A DNA stretch of 45,617 nt from NCBI GenBank assembly GCA_035295165.1, contig DATGJN010000054.1:1-45617 (forward strand), in the 5' to 3' direction. This document shows, one piece after another, positions 8,930 to 16,870 of this stretch. Source of the DNA: a bacterium (GTDB lineage Bacteria; Sysuimicrobiota; Sysuimicrobiia; Sysuimicrobiales; Segetimicrobiaceae). Below the pieces are notes generated by a model. The model ran no database searches, was not told the DNA's origin, and worked only from the letters and a program-made list of their open reading frames with translations. The position numbers were made by a program, and so were the translations under genes. Positions within the stretch are counted from its first letter, which is position 1; every line of letters begins with the position of its first letter.

Positions 8930-10104
8930 GATGTCGCCTGCGCATAGAATTCGCGAGACGACGCCAGCACCGTCTCGCGGGTCAAACACGGAGCCGTCAC
9001 ACCCAGCGCGCGGCACACGACGTCCGCGGTCTTCTCGGCCATTGCCCGCGCCGTCGTCATCTTGCCGCCCGTGATCGTGACAAAGCCGTGCACCGAGTCG
9101 CGCGTGTGGTCGAAACACTCGAACGTACGGCTCAGCTCGCGTCCGCTGGTACCGGCCGCACCGATGAGCGGCCTTGCCACGGCAAAAGCGCCGTTCATGT
9201 GCGCCCGGCGGAGCACCGGGAGGAGTTCCGCCCCTTTCTCGAGCATCAGGCGGACGTGGTCCTGCGGCACGGGGATGTAGTCCGCATGCTCCACGGGCCA
9301 CGAGGTGGTGCCGATGATGGAAGTCCGCCGCTGAGGCAGGACGATATCGCCGTCGGCGGGTTTGTTGAGCCGGTTGATGACCATGTTGCACACCCGCATG
9401 TCCATGGAGACCATGACGCCCGGGGTGGGGTTGACCGGAACCGAGATCCCGGCCATGGCGGCGACGTCGGACGCCCAAGCGCCGGTCGCGTTGACGACCA
9501 TGTCGCTCTCGATCTGATAGATGCGATTGCGCAAGCGATCCCGTACCCGCACACCCCGGATCGTGCCCCGGCCGTCGCTAAGCAACTCTACGACTTCCGT
9601 GTACGGATGGACTTCAGCACCGTTGCGCATGGCCGTGGCCAGCAGGCGCAGGCAGAATCGGAAGGCCTCGAATGTGCCGTCGGGCACACGAACCGCCGCC
9701 AGGAGGCCGGGGTTGAGGTTCGGCTCGAGGGCGAGCGCCTGCTCGCGGGTCAACTCCTCGTACGGGATGCCGCACGCGGCGCACGCGGTGAGAAACGGCT
9801 CTTTGTAGGCGAGGTCGGCGTCGCTGAGGGCGACAAACAACCCATCGTTCAATTCGAGGCCATCGGGCATGATCCGGCGCAGGATCATGTTTTCCTGGAT
9901 GCATTCGACGGCGGCCTCGTGGTCCCTCACGCAATAGCGGCCGCCGCTGTGCAGCACGCAATGACATCGTCCGGTGGTACCCGAGCCAATCTCGCCGCGT
10001 TCGACTACGACGACCTTGCAGCCGCGGAGGGCCAGATCGTGAGCGGTCGCCGCGCCGGTGGAACCCGCCCCGATGACTACCACGATGCGCCCGTTATGCG
10101 CCAC
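8926..10104 (-). CDS. glpA: Short GlpA-type glycerol-3-phosphate dehydrogenase flavoprotein
   Basis: A 392-residue FAD-dependent oxidoreductase of the DAO fold, expected to oxidise sn-glycerol-3-phosphate to DHAP. The dinucleotide-binding GAGSTG is at residues 12-17. The GlpA-type segment TTGRCHCVLHSGGRY (43-57) and GGKMTTARAMAEK near the C terminus match the N-terminal two thirds of E. coli GlpA. The C-terminal BFD-like cysteine domain of GlpA (about 150 residues) is absent. No glpB or glpC is nearby; SdhB-, SdhC- and SdhD-like genes follow with overlaps. The GTG at 10104 is the start. I infer a membrane complex passing electrons to quinone. The alternative is another DAO-family substrate. 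Confidence 0.85.
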   Translation of the reverse strand: MAHNGRIVVVIGAGSTGAATAHDLALRGCKVVVVERGEIGSGTTGRCHCVLHSGGRYCVRDHEAAVECIQENMILRRIMPDGLELNDGLFVALSDADLAYKEPFLTACAACGIPYEELTREQALALEPNLNPGLLAAVRVPDGTFEAFRFCLRLLATAMRNGAEVHPYTEVVELLSDGRGTIRGVRVRDRLRNRIYQIESDMVVNATGAWASDVAAMAGISVPVNPTPGVMVSMDMRVCNMVINRLNKPADGDIVLPQRRTSIIGTTSWPVEHADYIPVPQDHVRLMLEKGAELLPVLRRAHMNGAFAVARPLIGAAGTSGRELSRTFECFDHTRDSVHGFVTITGGKMTTARAMAEKTADVVCRALGVTAPCLTRETVLASSREFYAQATS

Positions 10105-10235
10105 GAATCCCCAGCCCGCAGGGAACCACGATCCCCTGATCAGCGGTGATTAACTTCCTCACGCAGACCCGATCTTCCTGCCGAAGCTGGCCCGTGCGGG
10201 CACGCGGTCCGGCCGAAGCCGTGACCGTCGTCGTC

Positions 10236-10754
10236 CTAGTTTTCGATTTGGGGGCCGCTCTCTGGCCCTTGCGCGGGCGGTCGTGGGCTCGGGGTTTCTG
10301 TCGGAGGCCCGCTGTCGGCGCTGTAGGGAGGGACGAGACGGTCGTACGACTCGCGCATCAGCGGGGAAGAGACCATGAAGTCCGCCGACGCCCTGTTGCA
10401 CGCGACCGGCACGTTCCACACGACGGCGACGCGGAGCAGCGCGCGCACGTCCGGATCGTGTGGCAGCGGTTCGAGCGGATCCCAGAAGAAGATCAGGAAG
10501 TCAATCCCACCGCGCGAGATCCGGGCGCCGATCTCGAGGTCGCCGCCGAGCGGCCCGCTGTGGAACGTGGTGACCGGAAGTCCTAGCTCGTCCGAGATCA
10601 TGCGCCCCGTGGTGCGCGTTGCGTACAGGCGATGCCGTTCGAGCGACCCGCGATTGAACCGCATCCAGTCGACCAGGTCGGCCTTCTTGTTGTCGTGCGC
10701 GATACACGCTATGCGCTTCTCGCGGCCCATGCGAACCCGGTTGTACGTTTCCAC
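10236..10754 (-). CDS. mgsA: Methylglyoxal synthase
   Basis: A 172-residue enzyme converting DHAP to methylglyoxal and phosphate, a bypass that relieves triose-phosphate build-up. The core matches MgsA closely: IAHDNKK with His20, GGD with catalytic Asp72, and FFWDPLEPLPHDPDVRALLR with His99 and Asp102. A Pro/Ser/Glu-rich tail of about 30 residues after position 142 is longer than in the 152-residue E. coli enzyme. The GTG at 10754 is preferred to the ATG at 10730 because AAGAGGTG lies about 6 bases upstream. It lies 131 bases upstream of glpA on the same strand, so the DHAP producer and this consumer may share a transcript. Confidence 0.93.
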   Translation of the reverse strand: METYNRVRMGREKRIACIAHDNKKADLVDWMRFNRGSLERHRLYATRTTGRMISDELGLPVTTFHSGPLGGDLEIGARISRGGIDFLIFFWDPLEPLPHDPDVRALLRVAVVWNVPVACNRASADFMVSSPLMRESYDRLVPPYSADSGPPTETPSPRPPAQGPESGPQIEN

Positions 10755-10917
10755 GTCCGCACCTCTTGGCCAGGACTTCCATTCCTGCCCCTGGAGTCCT
10801 TCCATCGCTGGCGACGAGGACTGCGATGAGACCGTGGCAACGCGTCCGCACCGCCCCGCGCGAAGCGGTTGTGGTTGGGCGGGGCGCGGCGCCGACTTCA
10901 GTGCGGTGGCGTACGTA

Positions 10918-10970
10918 TGCTACAATGAGTCCTGGCCGAGACGCCCCCGGGGGTTCCCCAGGGGCGTCTC
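10918..10970 (+). promoter_or_regulatory. Extended -10 promoter and leader hairpin before the GNAT gene
   Basis: TGCTACAAT at 10918-10926 fits an extended -10 element (TGnTATAAT). The -35 region is poor. The predicted leader carries a hairpin with perfect 10-base arms, GAGACGCCCC at 10938-10947 and GGGGCGTCTC at 10961-10970. The inner GGG/CCC bases can lengthen it. It ends 28 bases before the ATG at 10999. This region also separates the divergent mgsA. Confidence 0.5.
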
Positions 10971-10998
10971 GCCGTTCGGCACCGAGGAGGTGAGGTCG

Positions 10999-11514
10999 AT
11001 GCGCCCCCGCGGGGCGACCCCGGACGACGCCGCCGCCATCGCCCGAATCTACAACGAGGGCATCGAGGACCGGGTCGCGACCTTCGAAACGCGACCCCGC
11101 TCGCCGCAGGACGTGGCGGCGTGGTTCGACGGGATCCACCCCATCGTGGTCATCGAGGACGGCGGGACGATCGTGGCGTTCGCGTCGACGTCCACCTACC
11201 GCCCGCGAGAGTGCTATGCGGGAATCGCCGAGTTCTCAGTCTACGTCGCGCGCAGCGTGCGGGGGCGCGGTGCCGGACGTGCGGCGATGGAGGCGCTGAT
11301 CGACGCGGCCGAACGCGCCGGGTTTTGGAAGCTGGTGTCCCGCGTGTTCACCGAGAACACCGGGAGCCTCGCGCTGCTTCGCGCGGTGGGCTTTCGCGAA
11401 GTCGGCACATACGAGAAGCACGCCCAACTCGACGGCGTCTGGAAGGACGTCGTCATCGTCGAGCGGCTAATTCCCGCGAACCTAAGCGGTGGCGGTTCGC
11501 CGTCCCGCGTCTAG
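10999..11514 (+). CDS. GNAT acetyltransferase, phosphinothricin/arsinothricin-type
   Basis: A 171-residue GNAT-fold N-acetyltransferase. It begins with RGATPDDAAAIARIYNEGIEDRVATFE, which resembles the phosphinothricin N-acetyltransferase (Pat/Bar, ArsN1) group, and has the acetyl-CoA loop RSVRGRGAGRAAMEAL in the middle and ENTGSLALLRAVGFREVG near the C terminus. Proteins of this group acetylate the amino group of glutamate analogues or amino acids such as methionine sulfoximine; the true substrate cannot be read here. The ATG at 10999 has a strong GAGGAGGTGAGG ribosome binding site. It stands alone, divergent from mgsA. Confidence 0.85.
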   Translation: MRPRGATPDDAAAIARIYNEGIEDRVATFETRPRSPQDVAAWFDGIHPIVVIEDGGTIVAFASTSTYRPRECYAGIAEFSVYVARSVRGRGAGRAAMEALIDAAERAGFWKLVSRVFTENTGSLALLRAVGFREVGTYEKHAQLDGVWKDVVIVERLIPANLSGGGSPSRV

Positions 11515-11556
11515 CCCGCGACCCGCCGGCCAGACCCTACCCGTCGTTGGCCGTCT

Positions 11557-11700
11557 TCACGACGCCCGCTCGCAGAACGCCGGGTGTGCATCCTTGCGGT
11601 GGGCGTGCTCGACATGCTCGGTTCAGATGTCCGCGACGTCCTCGACAGTGTGCGCCGTGAATTCGGCGTGGCGCGGGGACGTGCTCTGCGGCACGCGCAC
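11557..11700 (-). pseudogene. Small ORF interrupted by an in-frame TGA
   Basis: A strong ribosome binding site (AAGGAGGCG) is followed by GTG codons at 11700 and 11694. The frame reads HAEFTAHTVEDVADI, meets TGA at 11625-11623, then continues as TEHVEHAHRKDAHPAFCERAS to a TGA at 11559-11557. Both halves look like one 47-residue protein with a His-rich end, loosely like small metal-binding DUF1059-type proteins. It lies 75 bases downstream of the GYD gene on the same strand. A nonsense mutation is the plain reading. I see no selenocysteine element, though I cannot exclude one. Confidence 0.45.
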
Positions 11701-11774
11701 CGCCTCCTTCAAAGGTTCCGGCCTCGGTTGCGTCCACGATGCCGGGTGACGCACGCTGAGGCGCGGAGCGGCGG

Positions 11775-12068
11775 CTACGGAATTGCTTGGGTGATCTTGC
11801 TCATTTCCTCCTTCGTGAACGCGCGCATGCTGAGCCCCCGCACGTTGCCGAGCTTCCCCAGCCCGAGCGCGAGGCTGCTGAACACCGTGTCGTTCGGCGC
11901 CTCGATGATCGCGACGATGTCGTGCGGGCCCATGGTCCAGACGAGTTGGTGCACCTTGCACCCCATCTTCTCAGCGCCCGCCATGAACGCCTCCCCTCGC
12001 TTGACGCTGTCCTTCACGTCCCGAGCCCCTTGATCGGTCCAGTTCGCAAGCGTGACGTACAGCGGCAT
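11775..12068 (-). CDS. GYD domain protein
   Basis: A 97-residue protein of the GYD family, small alpha/beta proteins of the dimeric ferredoxin-like fold with no established reaction. Typical features are the N-terminal MPLYVTLANWTDQGARDVKDS, the GCKVHQLVWTMGPHDIVAIIEAPND centre and the RAFTKEEMSKI end. Its ATG has an excellent ribosome binding site (AAGGAGGGAG). It is followed on the same strand by the interrupted small ORF at 11557-11700. Function unknown. Confidence 0.88.
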   Translation of the reverse strand: MPLYVTLANWTDQGARDVKDSVKRGEAFMAGAEKMGCKVHQLVWTMGPHDIVAIIEAPNDTVFSSLALGLGKLGNVRGLSMRAFTKEEMSKITQAIP

Positions 12069-12199
12069 CCCGTCTCCCTCCTTGTCGTTGAACGCACAAG
12101 CCCCAGATGGCGTGCGCCTACTGGGGCCTAGACGTCAGGTACGAAGAGAATCGGCATCAGAGTTCGCGGCGTGAGCCGCCACTCCTGTCTGGGCGCTCC

Positions 12200-13792
12200 C
12201 TATCTCAGTCCGTACGCGACGACCGTGTGTCCGGCGCCGACGTAGACCCGGCCCCCGGCCACCGCCGGCGTAATGAACTGGTGCGCGCCACTGAGCGCAT
12301 CCGCGCCGGACGACGCATACACCTCCGCTCCGGTCAGCCCGTTCAACGCGTGGAGCACGCCCTCCCCGCTGTCCACGACCCACACGAGCCCGCCGTCCGC
12401 GCCGGCGCTCGACACCGCGGGCGCCCCCGCGTTACGCATGGACCCGCTGCACCACGCAACGTCAAACCCAGGGGCGGCGCCCAGTTTGAGCGCGGCGACG
12501 CCCCCGGTCCCACGGCACGGCGACGGCTGGCTGCCGCGGCCCGGAACGAGCACGAACCGCCCGCCGACGCCCGCGTCCCAGTACGCCGCGGAAGAGAACA
12601 CCTGCGGACCGCCTCCCTGGCACGAGCCGAAAACGCAACGGCTGTAGACGGCCTCGCCGGAGATCCCGTTGCCCTTGGAGACGCCGCCCATATTGTCGGC
12701 GTTGATCAGATACGCCACGCCCTGTTTGCCGGCGATGAACACGAGGTGTGGCACCGGGCCCGGCTGAGGCGGCAGCAGGAGCGGGGCCGTCGACCCCAGG
12801 TCGGTGTCGCGGTCGTTCAGCGCGACGAAATTGCTCGGCACGAAGTAGTCCTGCGCCGCGCCGGAGAAGCGCAGCGCCGGTTGGGTCTCCAGCCGGATCA
12901 CGGCATTCCCGAAATCCACCGGCCCTTCAGAATCGCTATTCCCGGTCGACGCGTAGAGCCTGCCGGAGGCGTCCACCGCGATTCCCCCGGCGGCCCAGAT
13001 CGCGCCCATGCGACCGGTAGGCACGGCGTACGATTGCTGGTGCGCCGGGTCGCCCGCGGGCACGCCGACGACCCACCCGTGGTACTGCGCGCAGTCTCCC
13101 CAGTACCCGCCGAACGGCACGTAGACGACGCCCCGCACCAGCGCGAGCGCGCCCCGCTGTTGCTGCGTCCCCGGATCGAACCGCCGGCCGCCCGACGGCG
13201 GCGGCGCGATCGTCGCCGGCCACCCGGGGCGCATCCGACCGGTCGCCAGATCGAGCGCCGCCGCCTTGTACACCTTCGTCTGACCGCCGTCCGGCGTGGT
13301 GAGCCCGACTACGTACAATGTCGACGCGGCGCGATCAATAACGGGCGTGCTGGTAATGCCTACCGGATCGATGTTGCCGCAGGGCAGCGACGCGCGTGAC
13401 ACCGGCGCGCCGAGCGACACGGGGCCCCACGCGACCTTGCCGGCGGCGGCGTCGAACGCGTAGACGAGGTCGCGCTCAGTCACGACGTAGACGAGGGTCC
13501 GCGGGACGGCGCCGGCGACCACGACGCCGGATACCACGAGGGGCTCGGCGTAGATCTCGCCGTCGGTGGAGCTGGTCCAGAGCTTCCCGAAGCGCCCGCC
13601 GCGGACGGTGTCGGGAGTCAACGTCCGCTCGGCCGCGTTCCACCCAGTGCGGGCGAAATCGCCGTGGAACGTGAGCACGTTCGACGCGCCGGGAGCCGGC
13701 GCCGGAGCAGCATCCGGCGGCCCGGTGAGAAGCACCGCCGCGAGCAGGAAGATGGCGAAGCACATGGTATGCCACAGGGACCGTGTCCTCAT
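12200..13792 (-). CDS. Secreted PQQ-like beta-propeller protein
   Basis: A 530-residue protein with a Sec signal peptide (MRTRSLWHTMCFAIFLLAAVLLTG, cleavage likely near residue 30) and repeated PQQ-like blades. Examples are YVVTERDLVYAFDAAAGKVAWG near the N terminus and LHALNGLTGAEVYA with VYVGAGHTVVAYGLR at the C terminus. Such eight-bladed propellers include quinoprotein dehydrogenases, but I do not see the tandem-Cys and cofactor pattern of an enzyme, so a structural or binding role outside the cytoplasm is as likely. The ATG at 13792 has GGGAGGTG upstream; the longer open frame to 13900 is not needed. Divergent from the YihY gene. Confidence 0.8.
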   Translation of the reverse strand: MRTRSLWHTMCFAIFLLAAVLLTGPPDAAPAPAPGASNVLTFHGDFARTGWNAAERTLTPDTVRGGRFGKLWTSSTDGEIYAEPLVVSGVVVAGAVPRTLVYVVTERDLVYAFDAAAGKVAWGPVSLGAPVSRASLPCGNIDPVGITSTPVIDRAASTLYVVGLTTPDGGQTKVYKAAALDLATGRMRPGWPATIAPPPSGGRRFDPGTQQQRGALALVRGVVYVPFGGYWGDCAQYHGWVVGVPAGDPAHQQSYAVPTGRMGAIWAAGGIAVDASGRLYASTGNSDSEGPVDFGNAVIRLETQPALRFSGAAQDYFVPSNFVALNDRDTDLGSTAPLLLPPQPGPVPHLVFIAGKQGVAYLINADNMGGVSKGNGISGEAVYSRCVFGSCQGGGPQVFSSAAYWDAGVGGRFVLVPGRGSQPSPCRGTGGVAALKLGAAPGFDVAWCSGSMRNAGAPAVSSAGADGGLVWVVDSGEGVLHALNGLTGAEVYASSGADALSGAHQFITPAVAGGRVYVGAGHTVVAYGLR

Positions 13793-13884
13793 GCGACACC
13801 TCCGGGAGGGTACGGGCACCATGAATCCGCGCGGCTCCGGCATCGCCTGAACCGGCCGGCCGAGGGGATCACAGGACCAGGGCG

Positions 13885-14826
13885 ATGGCGCGACAACCAT
13901 TGGTCTCCGACACGCATCCGCTGCCCGCGAGGGCGCCGGGCCGGTTTGGGCACGCGGGCGTCGCGTTCGTCCAGGCGATCGAAGGGCTTTGGAACCACGG
14001 CGACCTGTTTTCCGGCGCCGCGATCAGCTTCTACGCGCTCTTCTCGCTGCTGCCGCTTGTGATCCTGTTCGCGCTCGTTCTGAACCTCGCCTTCCCGCAC
14101 GCGCACCCCGATCGGATCCTCTCGCGTCTGCTCGGCGGCGCGCAACATCCCGACATCCTGGCCCTCACCGTGCAGGACGCCTACGATCACCGGGGGTCGC
14201 TCGGCTGGTTCGGGAGCCTCACCCTGATCTTGGCCGCCACGGGCGTGTTCGGCGCCATTCAGGTCGCGCTAGACCGCGTGTTCGAGTGTCACGGCCGGTT
14301 TCTGCCGACCCGGCTCGCCGTGGGCGTGCTCATGATGGTGGGGTCACTGGTGATCTTCCTCGGCGCGATGATCTCCACGGTCCTGACGCTCCGGGTCATC
14401 CGGGAGGCCGGGCTGGCGCCGCTGCTCGGGATCCCCGTCGATCCCCGCCGCGGCGGCGGGCGGGCCGTGCTGACGGTCTTCCCCGCCGTGGCGCAGTTTG
14501 GGATCTTTTGGGTTGGCTATCGGTTTCTGCCCAACGTGCCGCTGCGCTGGCGCGAAGCGTGGCCGGGCGCCGCGATCGCCACGGTGCTCTGGCAGATTAC
14601 GAGCTACTGTCTCGGCTTGTACATCGGGCGCGTCGCGGACTACACCACGCTCTACCACTCGCTCAGCGTGATCGTCGCGCTCCTCGCGTGGATCTACGCG
14701 CTCGCGTGCACCTTCCTGTTCGGCGCCGAGTTCGTCGCCGCGTATGCGCCCAGGCGGTCGGTGCCGCGGCAGCTGCGCACGGGGGGTATCCCGATCCCCG
14801 GGGAGGGAGATCCGGCGTCCCGGTGA
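13885..14826 (+). CDS. YihY/BrkB family membrane protein
   Basis: A 313-residue integral membrane protein with about six hydrophobic helices. The family signature is visible at SGAAISFYALFSLLPLVILFALV (around residues 43-65) and at RFLPNVPLRWREAWPGAAIATVLWQ in the second half. The C-terminal tail is Pro/Gly/Arg-rich and cytosolic. Once misassigned as ribonuclease BN, the family has no settled function; a transport or envelope role is usually supposed. It is read on the + strand, divergent from the propeller gene, and precedes the nitrilase-family gene by 47 bases. Confidence 0.88.
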   Translation: MARQPLVSDTHPLPARAPGRFGHAGVAFVQAIEGLWNHGDLFSGAAISFYALFSLLPLVILFALVLNLAFPHAHPDRILSRLLGGAQHPDILALTVQDAYDHRGSLGWFGSLTLILAATGVFGAIQVALDRVFECHGRFLPTRLAVGVLMMVGSLVIFLGAMISTVLTLRVIREAGLAPLLGIPVDPRRGGGRAVLTVFPAVAQFGIFWVGYRFLPNVPLRWREAWPGAAIATVLWQITSYCLGLYIGRVADYTTLYHSLSVIVALLAWIYALACTFLFGAEFVAAYAPRRSVPRQLRTGGIPIPGEGDPASR

Positions 14827-14873
14827 ACTACCCAGGCGCGGGCGCGACCACGTGCCCGCGCGAGGAGGCTCGC

Positions 14874-15692
14874 ATGCGTATCGCGCTGTGCCAGTTGATC
14901 TCGTCCGCCCACAAGGCGGAGAACCTCGAGGCCGCGCGGCTGGCGATTCGGGAGGCCAAGCGAAAGGGCGCGGACGTCGCGCTGCTGCCCGAGGTGTTCA
15001 TGGCATTCCTCGCGCCGCAAAGCTCCGTTGCCACGGCCGACGTCGCGGAATCGGCAGACGGGCCGTTCGTATCCGCGCTCGCCGCGGAGGCACGCGCCCA
15101 GCGGCTCTACGTCGGCTGCGGGATCTACGAGACCGCGCCCGGCGAACGCAGCCGCGCCCACAACACGACGGTGCTCCTCGGCCCGGACGGGGACCTCCTG
15201 CTGAGGTACCGTAAAACGCACCTCTATGACGCGTTCGGCTACCGGGAGTCCGACCGGATCGTCCCCGGCACCGAGCCTCCTGGGGTGGTACGCACCCCGC
15301 TCGGAACGTTCGGGCTGCTCGTGTGCTACGAGCTGCGGTTCCCGGAGCTGACCCGCATGGTCGCGCTCGCCGGCGCCGACGTGCTGCTGCTCCCCGCCGC
15401 GTGGGTGGCCGGAGCGCTCAAAGAGTACCACTGGGTCACGCTGCTCGCCGCGCGCGCGATCGAGAATACGATCTTCGTGGCCGCCGCGGATCAGGTCGGC
15501 ACGATCTGCGCGGGGCGCAGCCGGCTCGTCGACCCGATGGGCGTCACGCTCGTCGATGCCGGGGAAGAAGCGGGCGTGGTCGTCGGCGAGGTCGACCTCG
15601 AACGGATCGCGCGAGTGCGGGAGAAGCTGCCGGCGCTTCAGCACCGGCGCGAAGGACTGTATGCGCCGCGCGAGGTCTCCGCGCGGCGGTAG
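14874..15692 (+). CDS. Carbon-nitrogen hydrolase (nitrilase superfamily)
   Basis: A 272-residue cytoplasmic amidohydrolase with the full Glu-Lys-Cys triad: Glu40 in LLPEVF, Lys114 in YRKTHLYD and Cys151 in LVCYELRFPEL. The HLYDAFGYRESD stretch after the Lys resembles the Nit2/omega-amidase and deaminated-glutathione amidase branch, which hydrolyses amides of 2-oxo acids, but I would not fix the substrate. The ATG at 14874 follows CGAGGAGG. It converges with the aminotransferase gene, with a strong hairpin between. Confidence 0.9.
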   Translation: MRIALCQLISSAHKAENLEAARLAIREAKRKGADVALLPEVFMAFLAPQSSVATADVAESADGPFVSALAAEARAQRLYVGCGIYETAPGERSRAHNTTVLLGPDGDLLLRYRKTHLYDAFGYRESDRIVPGTEPPGVVRTPLGTFGLLVCYELRFPELTRMVALAGADVLLLPAAWVAGALKEYHWVTLLAARAIENTIFVAAADQVGTICAGRSRLVDPMGVTLVDAGEEAGVVVGEVDLERIARVREKLPALQHRREGLYAPREVSARR

Positions 15693-15725
15693 CCGGCCGG
15701 TCACGATCGCACGCTGAGTAGTGGC

Positions 15726-15757
15726 GGGGCCGGCCGCACGAACGTGCGGCCGGCCCC
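15726..15757. terminator. Bidirectional terminator-like hairpin
   Basis: Perfect 14-base arms, 15726-15739 and 15744-15757, with a GAAC loop. It lies between two convergent genes and could end both transcripts. No T-run is present on either side, so its action would rest on the GC stem or on Rho. Confidence 0.7.
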
Positions 15758-15804
15758 GGCGTTCTTGGACGAACGGATGCCTGCGAGCTCCGGTGCGGCC
15801 CGCC

Positions 15805-16761
15805 CTAGCCGCGGGCCGCGGCCTTGACTCCCCCGTAGACGGGCGTGAGCCAATGCCGATAGTGGGGCACGCGTCCTTCCGCCACCGAGAAGTACGTCTC
15901 TTGCAGCCGCCTCGTCACCGGGCCCGGCTTCCCTGTTCCGACCGGGTAGTGGTCCACCGAGGTAATCGGGGTAACCTCCGCGCCGCTGCCGCAGAAGAAC
16001 GCCTCGTCGGCGATGTACATCTCCGTGCGGTCGATCTCCCGCTCCTGGACCGGAATCTTGAGGACGTCCCGCGCGAGCTCGAGGATCGTGTCGCGCGTGA
16101 TCGATTCGAGAATGTTGGATGTGATCGGCGGCGTCACGAGCGCGCCGTTCCGGACCATCGCAAGGCACGCCCCGGGGCCTTCGGACACTTTGCCGCGCTC
16201 GTTCAACAGAATCGGCTGCCCGGTGAAACCGTTCAGGCGCGCCTCCACCGACGCAAGCCGCCCCTGATGGTAGTTGGCCCCCGCCTTGACACGCGGCGGG
16301 ACGTTGGTGTCAGCAATCCGCGTCCACGTACTGATGCACGTGTCCACGCCCGTCTCGACTTCTTCGCCGTGCGGCGAGAGCCGGGGCAGAATGAATCCGC
16401 CGATCCGCCCCTCGCTGGGCGGCCACGTCCGTCCTTCCCCTTCGCCGACGTACAGAGTCAGCCGGAACCACACCGTGCCCTCGAAGCGGTTGGCGCGCAA
16501 CACCTCGATCTCCGCGCGCGTCAGTTCCTCCGGCGACCACGGAATGGGCATGCGCATGATCTTCGCGGAGTTCCGCAGACGCGCCATGTGTTCGTCGTTG
16601 CGGAAGATGTACAGCTCGCGTTCGTCGCCGTTCCAGTAGGCGCGGACGCCCTCGAACACGTTGGCGCCGCGCAGCACGGTCGCGGTCGACACGTGCACCG
16701 TGGCGCGTTCCCAGGGAACGACCGCGCCATCGAACCAGACCCACTCGGGATGTCCCGCCAT
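15805..16761 (-). CDS. ilvE: Branched-chain amino acid aminotransferase
   Basis: A 318-residue class IV PLP aminotransferase that interconverts leucine, isoleucine and valine with their 2-oxo acids, using glutamate. The PLP-binding Lys159 is in VKAGANYH, and Glu194 in KVSEGPGACL is the cofactor-ring partner. The arrangement FEGVRAY, then ITSNILESITRDTILELA, then EAFFCGSGAEVTPI follows E. coli IlvE closely. The ATG at 16761 gives the family N terminus (EWVWFDGAVVPWE) and has GGAGGAG upstream. It is last in a - strand run after ligD, 109 bases downstream of it; the link to ligD seems positional only. Confidence 0.93.
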   Translation of the reverse strand: MAGHPEWVWFDGAVVPWERATVHVSTATVLRGANVFEGVRAYWNGDERELYIFRNDEHMARLRNSAKIMRMPIPWSPEELTRAEIEVLRANRFEGTVWFRLTLYVGEGEGRTWPPSEGRIGGFILPRLSPHGEEVETGVDTCISTWTRIADTNVPPRVKAGANYHQGRLASVEARLNGFTGQPILLNERGKVSEGPGACLAMVRNGALVTPPITSNILESITRDTILELARDVLKIPVQEREIDRTEMYIADEAFFCGSGAEVTPITSVDHYPVGTGKPGPVTRRLQETYFSVAEGRVPHYRHWLTPVYGGVKAAARG

Positions 16762-16870
16762 GCCCCACACGCTCCTCCGCCGGCCGCGCCGGCCGTCGCT
16801 CGTGACGGTTCCTTCGCTCCGCTGCGCCCGAATCCTCGTTGGGCCGGGCATGGCCCACGGACACGAGGCG

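Noticed and set aside
11623-11625. Selenocysteine codon
   Set aside because: The TGA could be read so, but no selenoprotein family match or SECIS-like structure was recognised; nonsense mutation is simpler.
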